Below are positions 33,346 to 43,718 of a stretch of DNA of 64,000 nt, piece by piece. A model generated the notes under the pieces. That model was not told the origin of the DNA. It searched no databases and saw only the letters and a list, made by a program, of their open reading frames with translations. Position 1 is the stretch's first letter; each line of letters starts with the position of its first letter. Origin of the DNA: Macrostomum hystrix (taxonomy: Eukaryota; Platyhelminthes; Macrostomidae). The translations under genes were made by a program, and so were the position numbers. The stretch is from the NCBI GenBank assembly GCA_950097015.1, contig CATNEN010000009.1:2501-66500 (forward strand), read 5' to 3'.

Positions 33346-35330
33346 AGCACTTTTCGGCACTTGTAAAATTGTGTCCGCTCTGCTGATGCCAGCGTACAAT
33401 GCAACCCTGACGTAGCCAACTATGGCATGATGACTATACCCAAAGCAAAAGCTTCGACGAGTGGCGCTGATGCTGAAACACGCGCCGAAAAAAAGCGGAA
33501 ACAGTCGATCGATTGAGCTAGATCCAAGCTACATGAGCTACAACCAAGCGTTCTGAAACCTGTCGCTAACTGCGCGAGGCCGTCGAAGACGCCGTTCTCC
33601 CCAATGGGCCTCACACCCACAATCCAATACCACCAAGCAAGGGAGCGATAATTAAGGATCTTATAGTTCGGCATCCCCGGCTCCGTTTCCCCAACCAATT
33701 CGAGCTAGATGAGGCGATCCCCAGCTGCTTAAATCGCTGGATGGAAAAGCAGATACAGCCAAACAAAGAAGACTTTTGTTTCCTCGTACTTGACTACCGC
33801 TTTTCGCTCTCTCAGTAAACTTTTTTCGATTTAAATTCGCCCCGCCTCTGTCTGATCTCTGTCGCTTTTTGTGAGGGTAATTAGTAACAGACATGTTAAT
33901 ATTTTATTTCTGGTTTGTCTGGTTTCTTTGTTCAAATACAAATGTGACTCAAATTTTGCTTGCTTAATATAATTTTCCTGACTGCCCTTTTATACACACA
34001 CACCCGTTCCTGACGGCTTAAACCGAAATCGTGCCATAGAATTTTTTTGGTAGAAAATTTTTAACTCACATACACACCCTTCACGACTGAAAGCATGTTT
34101 CAAACAGATTCGCCACGTACGAGTAGTAACTAGGCTAGTAATGAAGTCGGTGACTTATTACGGGATGAGTGAGCCGTGATGCATATCAAAGTACCGACTA
34201 CTGATAAAGACTTATTAAAGACTCTGACTGAGACTGACCCCTGCCCTTTTGTTCTCTCTCCTAGACCCGCCATAAATCCCTTGGCGTTCAGTGATTTTTC
34301 AAACTTTCAATAAAGAGAGGGGGCGCAGTGTCTTTAATCATTCGTCCAACTTTCTTAATTATCAATCCCCGGCTCCCCGCTATATCAAAGTCTAAATTTC
34401 TATTGTCTTGCTAAAGTATGGCCCATTTCAATAAGCCATATATTTTAACAACGCAAAGGAAAGGGAAGGGACCCTCTCTGCACTGCATGTGGAGAGAACT
34501 TAGATAAGATAAACTGAGCCGGGCCATTCACATTAAACAAAAGGGAGGGGCTGGCCCGCTATAGCCCCCTTTAAGCCACAGACACTCGGGCTGAGAGAAC
34601 CCCCCTCCCCTTAGATTTTTATCGATCGGGCGGCACAGCACAGCTTGGCCCCAGCTAATGTACACTCAAACCTCAATAGACAGAAATCTCGTCCCCACAA
34701 AAAACACTGACAAATGCATGTCAGTGAGGGCTGTAGCCTGTGTACTTTAAGTGAAGCTTCAAGCCTTCAACTAATAAAATTTCGGTTTCGATTTTCATGT
34801 GATGCAAAAAAGTTGATCGCAAAAACAGGATGATCTTTCATTAATTACTGCTTACTTCATATTCATACTTCATCAGATAATTAAACTTTCCAAGATATTC
34901 ATTTCAATGTTGGGCACACAATTTATATGCGAAACTTACATACAAGCGGTGCGATTACTTATCCATTTTAGCACAATTTTCACTCAAGGTTGCATTATTT
35001 GTGTGCATGAAAAAAAATCACATTTTATAAATGAAAATCAATACTGTACATCTGAAATGTGATGCACAGCTTTAAGTGACATGCCATTGTCTTGGAAACA
35101 TCTAGACGCATCAATTTAAACCATTTTCAATGACATTGGAGCAAAGAACAACATTTTATTTGAGTAAACTCGAAAATGCAGCTGCTCTTAAAAGTACTGC
35201 ATCGTGTACTGTCGCTCAATCAATGTTTACAGGCAGGCATGGATGCTTTCCTTTTGAAGAGGGCTCTAAATGCTATCCAACGACACCAAACTTGATTCGA
35301 GAAATCGAACAACTAAAATCTTATGAGTAA
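33346..35330. other. Non-coding stretch between zinc-finger gene and Helitron 2
   Basis: No convincing gene. A short frame at 33,428-33,517 encodes a basic KKRKQ-type peptide but has no support. From about 34,780 the sequence belongs to a diverged tandem duplication whose second copy lies beyond Helitron 2 (see 35050-38290). Confidence 0.4.
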
Positions 35331-35979
35331 TCTATATATATAAAAGTGAAAACTCTGTCTGTCTGTGTGTGTGTGTGTGTGTGTGCAACCTTTTGTCTTT
35401 ATAGACGCCGAAACCGCTCAACCAAATCGCACCAAACTTTGCACATACCTAAAACCACCTACGCTGAGTGCAATAGGCTACTCAAATTCCCGAAAAATCA
35501 TTTCCTTCCTGCTCAAAAGTGCAAAAAACTGCTCAAAAATCGTCAAAAAATCACTCAATTCGACATATCGTCGCCCCACTTTGTCAGATTTTCTCCAAAT
35601 TTGATCCACTTACACTTTACATGTTTTCCAACAATGCTGTCAATTTTGAACATCTCTACTCAATCCAGAGCAAAGCTGCATCATCTCAAAGTGAGTCACT
35701 TTTTGTTTTCCGAGGACAGCCACCCCAACTCCCCTCCGCCACTCTGCGGGCCAAATTTTAATACAGCCACCCCTCCCTTCCCCGGGCGCCGAAGCCCCAG
35801 ACTGTACATTGCATTTCAAGCCGTGAATGTACACAGCCCAAACCCCTAGACTGTCTACTGGCCCCCAAGCAGCACTGAGACTGAGTGCGGTGAGTGCGGT
35901 GGCGTCCCAGTGCGCAGGGCTCTCCGGTCAATATTTCTCTCCAGCCAGCCTGGGATAGAAGAAAGAGAGAGGCTGGCGT

Positions 35980-36665
35980 ACAGTGCTTTGCTAAAATACA
36001 AGACGGTTATCCGCTGTATCGACGGAGATCACGTGAGGATGGCGGCTTTACCACTCGCATTATTCTATGCAGCCATGGGAATGAAGAGATCGATCTGGAC
36101 AACAGATGGGTCGTTCCCTACTGCCCGCTACTGTCCAAGGTGTTCAATCCACACATCAACGTTGAGTACTGCAACTCTGTTAAATCAATCAAGTACATTT
36201 GCAAGTACGTGAACAAGGGTAGCGACCAAGCAGTGTTCAACATTGAGGGACCTGGAGGCATAGTAAACGAATTTGACGAAGTCAATCGCTTCAAGAGCGG
36301 AAGGTATCAGCTCTAACGAGGCAATGTGGCGAATCTTCGGATTCTCTATTCATGAACGCCACCCAACTGTCATGCACCTCAGTGTGCACCTGGAAAACGG
36401 TCAGAGAGTATACTTTACGGAGGAGAACATCCAGCAGCGTGCTCAAAGGCCACAGGACACTACTCTTACTGCTTTCTTCAAGTTGTGCGCTGAAGACCCC
36501 TTTGCCAGGACTTTGCTGTACCACCAGGTGCCTGCCTATTACACATGGAACGTCTCTTCGAAAGGATGGAAGCGGCGGGTTCAAGGCGCTGCAGTTCCAG
36601 GCCATCCTGAAATACGACAGACTGATGCATTAGCCAGAGTACACGGTGCACCCAAACCACAGTGA
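35980..36665 (+). pseudogene. Helitron 2 Rep C-terminal remnant and linker
   Basis: Several frames carry Rep-Hel landmarks: DNRWVVPYCPLLSKVFNPHI and VEYCNSVKSIKYICKYVNKG downstream of the Rep catalytic motifs, then NEFDEVNRFKSGRY and the linker WRIFGFSIHERHPTVMHLSV, then LYHQVPAYYTWN. The HUH and catalytic-tyrosine parts upstream are missing or unrecognisable. At least three frame changes occur. Confidence 0.85.
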
Positions 36666-37617
36666 ATGCTACTACCTGCTACACACCGTGATTGGTCCGA
36701 CGTCATTTAGACACATTAGAACGGTGGAAGGCCATACCTGCCAAACTTTTCATGAAGCATGTCAGCGACTGGGACTGCTGGAAGAGCTGGATGACCAGGA
36801 GCAGCTGGGACAGTTCATAGAGGAGAATGAGCCCCGACTCATGCCTGAGCAGCTAGAGGCGTACCGCGAGCTATTGCGCAGAGTCAACAACAACGTTGGT
36901 GGCATGGTTTTTCTTGATGCTCCAGGTGGCACAGGAAAAAAATTTCTAATCAACCTCCTTCTGGCAAAGGTCAGGCAACGAGGCGACGTTGCCATTGCTG
37001 TAGCTTCCTCTGGAATTACAGCCACCTTGCTGCCAGGCGGTCGCACTGCCCACTCAGCACTGAAGTTGCCGCTTGATCTGTCTTGAGCGGAGAATCCGCT
37101 GTGCAACATCAAGAAAAACACAGGCACTGCCAGAGTGCTTCAGGCTTGCAAGCTTATCGTCTGGGATGAGTGTACCATGTCCCACAAACTGGCATTTGAA
37201 GCACTCAACTTAACTTTGAAAGACCTGCGCAATAGCAATCAACTGATGGGTGGTGTCACTCTGCTGCTGTCTGGAGACTTTAGACAGACGCTGCCTGTGA
37301 TTCCGCGAGGCACTCCTGCTGATGAGATTAATGCTTTCCTAAAATCATCTCACCTGTGGCCATCGGTTGTGAAGTTGCACCTACGAACAAACATGAGAGC
37401 TACAATTCAAGGAGACGAAACAGCTCATGAGTTCTCTGCCAATCTATTGCGAATCGGCAATGGTCTGCTGGAGATTAGCACAGAGAATGGGCAGTCATCG
37501 ATCGCTACAATCGGAACCATTGTGCAGTCAGTGCAGGAGCTCAAGGCAAAAGTTTACCCGAACCTGATGGTTCGATATGCTGACGTTGACTGGCTGTCAG
37601 AGCCAGTACGCCCTTAA
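36646..37617 (+). pseudogene. Helitron 2 helicase, N-terminal part
   Basis: One frame, interrupted by a TGA at 37084-37086, contains GPTSFRHIRTVEGHTCQTFH, the Walker A loop DAPGGTGKKFLINLL, VAIAVASSGITATLLPGGRT, the Walker B WDECTM and LLLSGDFRQTLPVIPRG. Walker A has Lys where Ser or Thr normally binds Mg-ATP, so it would be inactive even without the stop. The end is cut by the internal deletion after DVDWLSE. Confidence 0.9.
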
Positions 37618-37752
37618 ACAAACTCTTCACTTTTCATTCATGCAGTAAATAAATAAATGGTGACCTTCACTATAAAGTTAATACAGAGACGTGAATTGCT
37701 TACTGCTTTGCTTTAAATTTCTGCCCCAAAAACAACGGGCAAAAAAAGCTAG

Positions 37753-38880
37753 TCTTATGATAAATTGGCATAGGCCCCGGGTGTCAAAATTGCTGTAATG
37801 TGCGTTCCATTTCGAAAAATCGAATTTTCCAACACTAATGCAGCTGCTCATCAGATGCAGAATAGTATTGGGTACAATTCGTCTCTGTACATCAAAAAAA
37901 TTTGCAAGACCGTTTTTACAAGATTTACCTTTATAGGTTCGAAAAATTGCATGATTTTTTTCATTTCTACGAAAACAACACGTTTTCCAACTGCAAATCA
38001 AGCTTTAGCATCTTGAATGTGACGCTGACTTTAAGTTGACATGTCATTCTCTTTCAAACATCCACATGCGTCTATTGACACCATTTGCAGTTCAATACGA
38101 CAAAGTGCACTATCGTAGGGGCAGAAATGGCATACTTTTTCTCTCATACGTACACCTGTACAGGTACATATCTTAGTACAGATGGCCAACTACTGAATGT
38201 GTGTACACGAGTCTAGTATCAAATGAAAGAGGGTCTTAAATGCAACGGTAAGCGCAACACCAACGGATGCAGTAATCAAAAGTTATGACTGATCCTGTTT
38301 TGCATGTTTTAGCCCCCCCGGGGGTCAAAATTTGGGATTTTCGCATCCACCATCGAGGCAAGTGGATGATTAGAAAATTCGAGATATAAATTTTGTGCGC
38401 ACATCTGTTGCGCTTCTAAAAACTGAATCGAATCACACACCAAATACGTTCTGGCCATGCAGTTTTGTACCTCGAAAAATGACAAAAAATGACCAACATC
38501 ACGTTTTTAGGATTTAATTACCCACATCTTCGGTAAACAACATTCAATTGCCATGGCAACGATTTTCACATCAGTGCATAGACCCGAGTATTTTACATGT
38601 TTTGCAAAAAACGCATCCAAATCGGTTCAACTGGGCAAAAGCGGCAATCGTTAAAAGTTGAAAAACGTGCTTTTCTATCCCGACACGTTTCTACGTCTTA
38701 TCAAGATGAGATATCGCATCCGTAATGCGATATCGCAAGCCGAGCGTAAGCGAGGCTTTCTCTTGGTCATTACTGGCTCACTCATCACAACTAGATTTTC
38801 TTCGTTCCTCTGTTTTTTAAGGCTGTCAAGCCTAATTTTTAAAGAGATTTTCTCGACAACAGACTAAGACAGTAAAAACG
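37753..38880. other. Non-coding stretch after Helitron 2
   Basis: It holds the second copy of the 548-bp repeat, then AT-rich DNA. At 38,679-38,708 the minus strand reads TTGATAAGACGTAGAAACGTGTC, faintly like a hammerhead core, next to a perfect hairpin at 38710-38734. No gene is supported. Around 38,884 a short frame MSSDSEIDSALDSPIVTDDE resembles the acidic start of transposase genes but is cut off by the PLE fragment. Confidence 0.4.
38710..38734. other. Perfect 10-bp hairpin
   Basis: GATATCGCAT, loop CCGTA, ATGCGATATC. It lies beside a degenerate GAAACGTGTC motif on the minus strand. Function unknown. Confidence 0.7.
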
Positions 38881-38940
38881 CATCATGAGTTCTGACTCTG
38901 AAATAGATTCTGCGTTAGATTCACCCATTGTAACCGACGA

Positions 38941-39614
38941 TGAATCTGCTAGCGACCTCTATCTACACCAAACTCACCAGCTCTCTCCTTCTCCTTCACA
39001 AAAAATCTTCTCATCCCGCTCACACCTTCAAAGGGGTCCTCAAATCCCAAATCCTTAGGGCCGCCCGCCTCTGCGATTCCTATCCGGACTTCTCCGCCTT
39101 CTGCCGGACTCTCCGCCTCAACCTCCGCTCTAGTGGATACACCGCTACTTTCTTTAATTCTGTTAAACACTCTATCCTCTCCTCTTTGGACTGGCCCCAG
39201 TCTATCCCCCGCCCAATTCTAATTCCCAAGGGTTTTCGCCCCTGCAATTCTCCCCGCTGTAGGACCTGCCCCCACTCTGCCCCCACAACCTCATTTCGGG
39301 GACCCAAACCTGCTTCCGACTTCCTCATCACCCAATCCCTCTCCTGTGACTCGGTTCACATCATTTACGGGATCACCTGCACCCGTTGCCTACCCTCAGC
39401 CCTTATCTACGTAGGATGCACCATCAACACCCTTAGGGACCGTCTGAATGGCCATCGCTCGGACATCAGACTAAAGAAGGAAAAACCCGTGGCCCTCCAC
39501 TTTAGTTCCCAAAACCATTCGATTGCCGACCTCAAAATCGCAGCAATCGAAGCCCTACCTGAGGCTACCCCCCTTCAACCCAAGGAATCGACTGTAATAC
39601 ATTTAATCGACTGA
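38941..39614 (+). pseudogene. Penelope-like element: RT end and GIY-YIG endonuclease, 5'-truncated
   Basis: The frame starts abruptly in the RT C-terminal region (SIYTKLTSSLLLLHKKSSHP, HTFKGVLKSQILRAARLC). It continues through RTLRLNLRSSGY and a Cys-rich linker (CNSPRCRTCPHS) to a GIY-YIG endonuclease: VHIIYGITCTRCLP, ALIYVGCTINTLRDRLNGHR and ALHFSSQNHSIADLKIAAIE. These are the landmarks of endonuclease-bearing PLEs. It ends at a stop followed at once by unrelated capsid-like sequence, so both sides are truncated. 5' truncation is usual for target-primed insertion. The frame itself has no stop. Confidence 0.87.
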
Positions 39615-39640
39615 CTAGTAACTTCAGCTACACCTTTAAG

Positions 39641-40280
39641 ATGACTAGAGATGATCGCAGTAGAGTGTTGTGGACTGGGGCGGACCACACTAGGATGGAA
39701 GTGAAGCTAACCGGAATCGAGCTGTATTTGGAAGTCATTGAGCCAAAGACCGCACTAAAAGCAGATTATCTCAAGGCAATAGAGAAGGACATTGTGTCGC
39801 CTACACGGCCTACATGTGTCGAGATGAGCGAAACGAAACCAGAACAAACATCTGCATTAAAGAGGGATCATGCAGCAATCCAAGGTATATTATTATTAAC
39901 CTGAGAAACCCAAATAACATTATACGATACATGCATGGAGATGTGCGGTCCATTCAGCATGAAATCAGTGATAAACTTTACCCTGCACTGCCACAAAATG
40001 GAAATTTCAGTCAGAACAAGATTAGCAAATTTTACAGCGAGTTGGTCGACTTGGCTGTGAAAGAGAACAATGGAATTGCTATCACTGCTCTTCAATATGG
40101 AACTCAACGATGTTTGGCGCTGATGTGTCTGCCAGACAAATGCCTACTGATAACAGCCCTGTGAATATCGTGACTAACATTGAGAGGACTGCCGCAACTG
40201 CTGTTGACCTGCACATTATCTATGCGTTCGAGAGGAAGGTGAAGCTTAACATGATCAACAATTCATCCAGTAAAGTTTAA
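39641..40280 (+). pseudogene. Capsid-like gene remnant (Polinton/adintovirus-type major capsid candidate)
   Basis: Homology-like content steps through three frames: 39641-39904 (RMEVKLTGIELYLEVIEPKT), 39814-40100 (ISDKLYPALPQNGNFSQNKI) and 40101-40280 (VNIVTNIERTAATAVDLHII, then AFERKVKLN before the stop). The middle-segment and C-terminal beta-strand patterns resemble proteins found in Polinton-like elements of invertebrates, annotated there as capsid proteins. I recall this family only by pattern, so the call is tentative. The gene is clearly broken by at least two frameshifts, and its N-terminal part is missing beside the PLE fragment. An intact ORF on the same strand starts 21 bp after its stop, consistent with a virus-like gene block. 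Confidence 0.4.
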
Positions 40281-40301
40281 ATATTTTTTCGGGGGTGAAA
40301 A

Positions 40302-41147
40302 ATGGAAGCGATTGCTGAAAGACTAAATAATATTATTTCTCACTCTAAGGAGAGCATTCCTATTACAATAGCTGGGCGAATTAATGACTCAAACGGGATA
40401 TTTGTTGAAAAATTAGAGCAGGCGATTCGCCTGGATCCAAGTGCTAATTACCATGTATATCTTAACGACTTCACTGGTTGGTCAAACGTTCCCAATGTGA
40501 CGGCAGCAAATAATAAGTTTCATTACAAATGGAAAGGTGCAGCAGCAGAAGCTGTGGTATTCCCTGTGAGCACGCAAAGTGTGGATACCTACAATTACTT
40601 TCTAGAAAATGTTTTTACTAAAAGAGGCCATTTTGAAACACCCAATGCAAGCAAGCCAGAGACTAAACTGTTCCCAGTCAAACTATCCTATGATCTCACT
40701 GTAATGAGAGTGGTCATGCAAGTTCACAAAGATGCTGAGGTTGAATTTAAAGATTACACATGGTATAGGGAATTTGGATTCGAGAAGAAAGTTTATAAGG
40801 CAGAAGCACAGACTGCATCACTGGAGGCAGTTTCGAGGACCCTGCTAAGCGGTCTGTTCTTAGCACCCAATATCGCAGACATTGTAAAGGGTTTGAATAT
40901 CCTAATCAGAAGTAATCTCAGTCTTGATTGGGTATTTAAGGGAAAGCGAACGAATATTTTGTACAACATCTCAAACTCTGTTCCTGGAGGACAGATGCTG
41001 GTAGAGAAACCAAATCCAGTGAAAAGAGTTGTGCTAAGTAATAAGGAGATTCTCGAGATTGTGCTGCAGTTTGAGACGGAAGATGGTGTTGGCGTTGATT
41101 TCAACGGTGAAGAGTTTGTATTGACGTTGATTATTGAGAGAATGTAA
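40302..41147 (+). CDS. Intact 281-aa ORF next to the capsid-like relic; minor-capsid (penton) candidate
   Basis: An uninterrupted frame with a good ATG (MEAIAERLNNIISHSK). The protein is soluble, without signal peptide or membrane segment, and alternates short beta-like stretches, as jelly-roll proteins do. The C-terminal part (SNSVPGGQMLVEKPNP, then VDFNGEEFVLTLIIE) has the look of a protein family repeatedly found beside capsid-like genes in repeat-rich invertebrate genomes. That assignment and the penton idea are inference. No catalytic motif is seen. Preservation beside a frameshifted neighbour is notable: it may be recent, or kept by selection. Confidence 0.5.
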   Translation: MEAIAERLNNIISHSKESIPITIAGRINDSNGIFVEKLEQAIRLDPSANYHVYLNDFTGWSNVPNVTAANNKFHYKWKGAAAEAVVFPVSTQSVDTYNYFLENVFTKRGHFETPNASKPETKLFPVKLSYDLTVMRVVMQVHKDAEVEFKDYTWYREFGFEKKVYKAEAQTASLEAVSRTLLSGLFLAPNIADIVKGLNILIRSNLSLDWVFKGKRTNILYNISNSVPGGQMLVEKPNPVKRVVLSNKEILEIVLQFETEDGVGVDFNGEEFVLTLIIERM

Positions 41148-41237
41148 GCTGCTTAATGATTTCTGCAAAGTTATAGTAGCTGTCATAGTCCTTTATGGTT
41201 ACTCCATACTTATGAAACCAGGTCTTTGGAGAGCTAG

Positions 41238-41398
41238 ATTAATATTAGGGACATTGATATCGACGTTGGGCCAATATTTTCTCATGTACTCGCTGCATTC
41301 TTGTTTGCATTGGTATTTACTCTTGTAATTAGGCTCATGACTTTTGTAATAAGATCCTGGAGAGACGATTGGGAGCATTTTTATTAAGAAAATTTTTT
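41238..41398 (+). pseudogene. Possible small membrane protein fragment
   Basis: In one frame after the 281-aa ORF the sequence reads DIDIDVGPIFSHVLAAFLFA and continues as one hydrophobic segment followed by RSWRDDWEHFY and a stop, in the same direction as the capsid-like genes. No ATG is in place. It may be another piece of the same virus-like block, but support is weak. Confidence 0.25.
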
Positions 41399-42768
41399 TT
41401 TTCGGAGGATGAGCACCCTAGGTTTGGGATCTTGAGTTTGGGGATTGGGATTTTAGTGCTAATTTGATTGTCTTGGCACGCTTTTTGCAGCTTCACTATT
41501 TTGTGCATGATCTCTTAGGGAGTGGCTGCGATAATTTTTTGTCCAAGTTCACAAACTGGAAAGTAGAGAATATGGAGACGGATTTTTTTTGCGTGGACTC
41601 ATCGGGAAGAATAAAGGTAATGGTTTGTGCATTAAGGAGGCTGCGATAATTTTTGTCCTAGATATGCAACTCACAAACTGTTGTGGAATATTAAAAGTAG
41701 AGCATTTAGAATATAGAGACGGAGTTTTTTAGAGAGAGGCGGGGACCCTTTTTTCTGATTTCTTCGGGAATAATAAAAGTAATTGTTTGTGGATAATGGA
41801 GGCTGCGATTATTTTTGTCCTAGAAGCCCCCTCTTGCATACTACTTACCGTCAAAGAGATGTAGGTTTTGCTGGCAAAATGGCAACCGCATTTTGTCTGC
41901 GCTGGCTGCCCAGGATCGTCAGGACTGTTCATTGGCGACTGCTTCCGTGAATGGCACACCGAAAACTAAAACCATGCTTTGACTGTATCCTAAAATCTAT
42001 CTAATGATTCCATTAAAGGATTAGTAGCTTCTCGTCTACCTGCTACAAATTTAGTACGAACTGCTTTATTTTGTTAAGAAGTATGCTGTAAATTCTGTAG
42101 TTCAAATGTTTTTACCATTTTGTATTTGACGTATTATGCAATTAAAGTTTATTCAAACTCAATTGAAGAAACATCTAGTTGGTTGATGACCTGCTATGCA
42201 GGCCATCGTCTCTAAAGTGACTGCTAAAACAAGAATGTATAGTTTGTAAAATCAGAAAAATGTGAACAAAAAATTCCGTCGGGAGAAGATAAGCCGATCG
42301 GGTTGATTTCGCCATAGATTAGTTTGCGGGATTGAGCCGATTAATGCAATGCATGCCACCCGTCCTGTTGAACTTTTGAGTTCTTTAGTCCGCTTAGTCG
42401 GCAATTATTTTCCTTTATAATATACCTTTTTGCGCAATCAATCAATCGCAAAAAAGTATAGTAATGAATATGAAAGTACATAGTAAATAAAGTACGTAGT
42501 AAAGTACGTAGTAAGTACGTAGTAAATTAAACTAATAACTATGCCTTCACATGCAACTACCAAGTAGTGTGCCAGTAACAAACCAGTCCTATTATTGGTT
42601 TTTTATTTTTCGTTGACTAAATAAGGATCGAAGCCGTGACATATATAATTGCCAACTAGTGTGCCGGTAATAAATTTAAATGTAATTTATAGGAAGTAAA
42701 GCACTAAAGTAAGTCATTTGGGCTCTTATTATTAAGTAATGTTACTTTATTAAGTAACTTTAGAAGAA
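41399..42768. other. Non-coding stretch with short repeats
   Basis: Two related segments (GGCTGCGATAATTTTTTGTC at 41,524, GGCTGCGATAATTTTTGTCC at 41,638 and a third at 41,801) show a diverged tandem repeat of about 115-160 bp. At 42,480-42,530 four copies of AAAGTACGTAGTA lie in tandem. No gene is supported. Confidence 0.5.
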
Positions 42769-42990
42769 TCTCACCCTGAGATCTCACCCTAGTATTGTAA
42801 GAATAGATAGTCTTAACGACATACATTAGATTTGATCCCTATCTCATACCTTAAAAACGTGTCTTAAGGTGAATCTCACCCTATAAGAAAAATCTCACAC
42901 TGAGATTATAAAAATAGATAGTCTTAATGACAAATATAACAAGTGACTCGTATCACTCCTACCTTAAAATGTGTCTAAAGGTGAATCTCA
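42769..42990. repeat. 111-bp tandem repeat with TCTCACCCTGAGATCT words
   Basis: ATAGATAGTCTTAA recurs at 42803 and 42914 (111-bp period), each flanked by AATCTCACCCT-type words and GTGTCT(T/A)AAGGTGAATCTCAC. The AATCTCACCCTGAGATCTCA core is the reverse complement of the 144-bp satellite core at 11.7-12.4 kb, so the two are related families. Confidence 0.75.
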
Positions 42991-43718
42991 CACACATCGA
43001 AAAAATCCTAGCCATCCCCGGAGGATGCGCTCAGGAAGAGGGAGAAAAATAAAAAAAAAACAATAAATTAAGTGGTACTTAGCTGATTAATTTAGCTGAG
43101 CAGAACGCCGAACCGGTAGTGGGCACGAACGCGGATCGCAGAGCCAGAGCCGGCTCAGGCCAGGTAAGGACAATCTAGCTGTCCAGTCGGGATAGCTAGC
43201 TATTAAGAAAGGAAGTAAAGCAGAACTATAGGAAGAACTAGTGGATAGATTTTCAATTGCTCGAGCGCTTTCGGCTGGGTTTGCCTTGTTCAGGAACTGA
43301 TAATTCTAGTGTGGCGGGTGTACTTGTATATAATCAACATATGCAGAGTGTGCGCAGGGGACAGGAGCGATTGAAAGGTGAGCAAGGGAGAGAGGCAGCG
43401 AATAGGCGAGCGCGCGAGGGTCTGCACAGGGCTGAGGGAGGGGGGAGGGTGGAAACGAAAGGAAGGCATTGGTTGGGGCCAGGGTGGGCCGAGATTCAAT
43501 GGGTCTGGGCACTGGGCCGCAGTGCATTGGCGAGGGAGGGAATTAGAGGGTTGAGTTTGCCAAGGTATGCCTAGGGAAAGGGGGGCCAACGTGCCTTGTT
43601 GACCCTTGGCTTGTTTGTGACGGGGGAATTAGAGAAAAGGGCACGGTGGAAGGGAAAGTGTGTACATTTGAGAGGAGGAGGCTTAATCGAGGGCCAGCGT
43701 GCCTACACTCAGCAAGTC
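42991..43718. other. Purine-rich non-coding stretch
   Basis: G/A-rich (GAGGGAG, GGGGGAGGGTGG) from about 43,340 to 43,690. Open frames on both strands here are compositional. Nothing else recognised. Confidence 0.4.

Larger units (their letters stand above)
35331..37752 (+). mobile_element. Helitron copy 2
   Basis: It has the same 5' end (TCTATATATATAAAAG after A at 35330) and the same 3' end (hairpin plus CTAG, followed by T at 37753) as copy 1. It keeps Rep C-terminal and helicase N-terminal pieces but is deleted from within the helicase (about 37,607) to the last 145 bp. Coding pieces are broken by frameshifts and stops. Near identity of the shared arms with copy 1 shows that both derive from the same recently active family. 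Confidence 0.93.
35050..38290. repeat. Diverged direct duplication (about 548-bp period) split by Helitron 2
   Basis: The block TTTAAGTGACATGCCATTGT...CATCTAGACGCATCAATTTA at about 35,070-35,130 recurs as TTTAAGTTGACATGTCATTC...CACATGCGTCTATTGACACC at about 38,030-38,090. GAAGAGGGCTCTAAATGC (35,256) matches GAAAGAGGGTCTTAAATGC (38,226). Subtracting the 2,422-bp Helitron leaves a repeat period near 548 bp. Helitron 2 therefore landed inside an older tandem repeat. Confidence 0.65.

Noticed and set aside
38679-38708. Third hammerhead motif on the minus strand (GAAACGTGTC)
   Set aside because: Box 1 reads TTGATAA, stem II does not pair, and stem I arms do not match; probably chance or a very decayed copy.
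43257-43589. Arg/Gly-rich and Pro/Ser-rich frames on both strands
   Set aside because: A G-rich segment keeps both strands open; no motif, splice signal or homology pattern.
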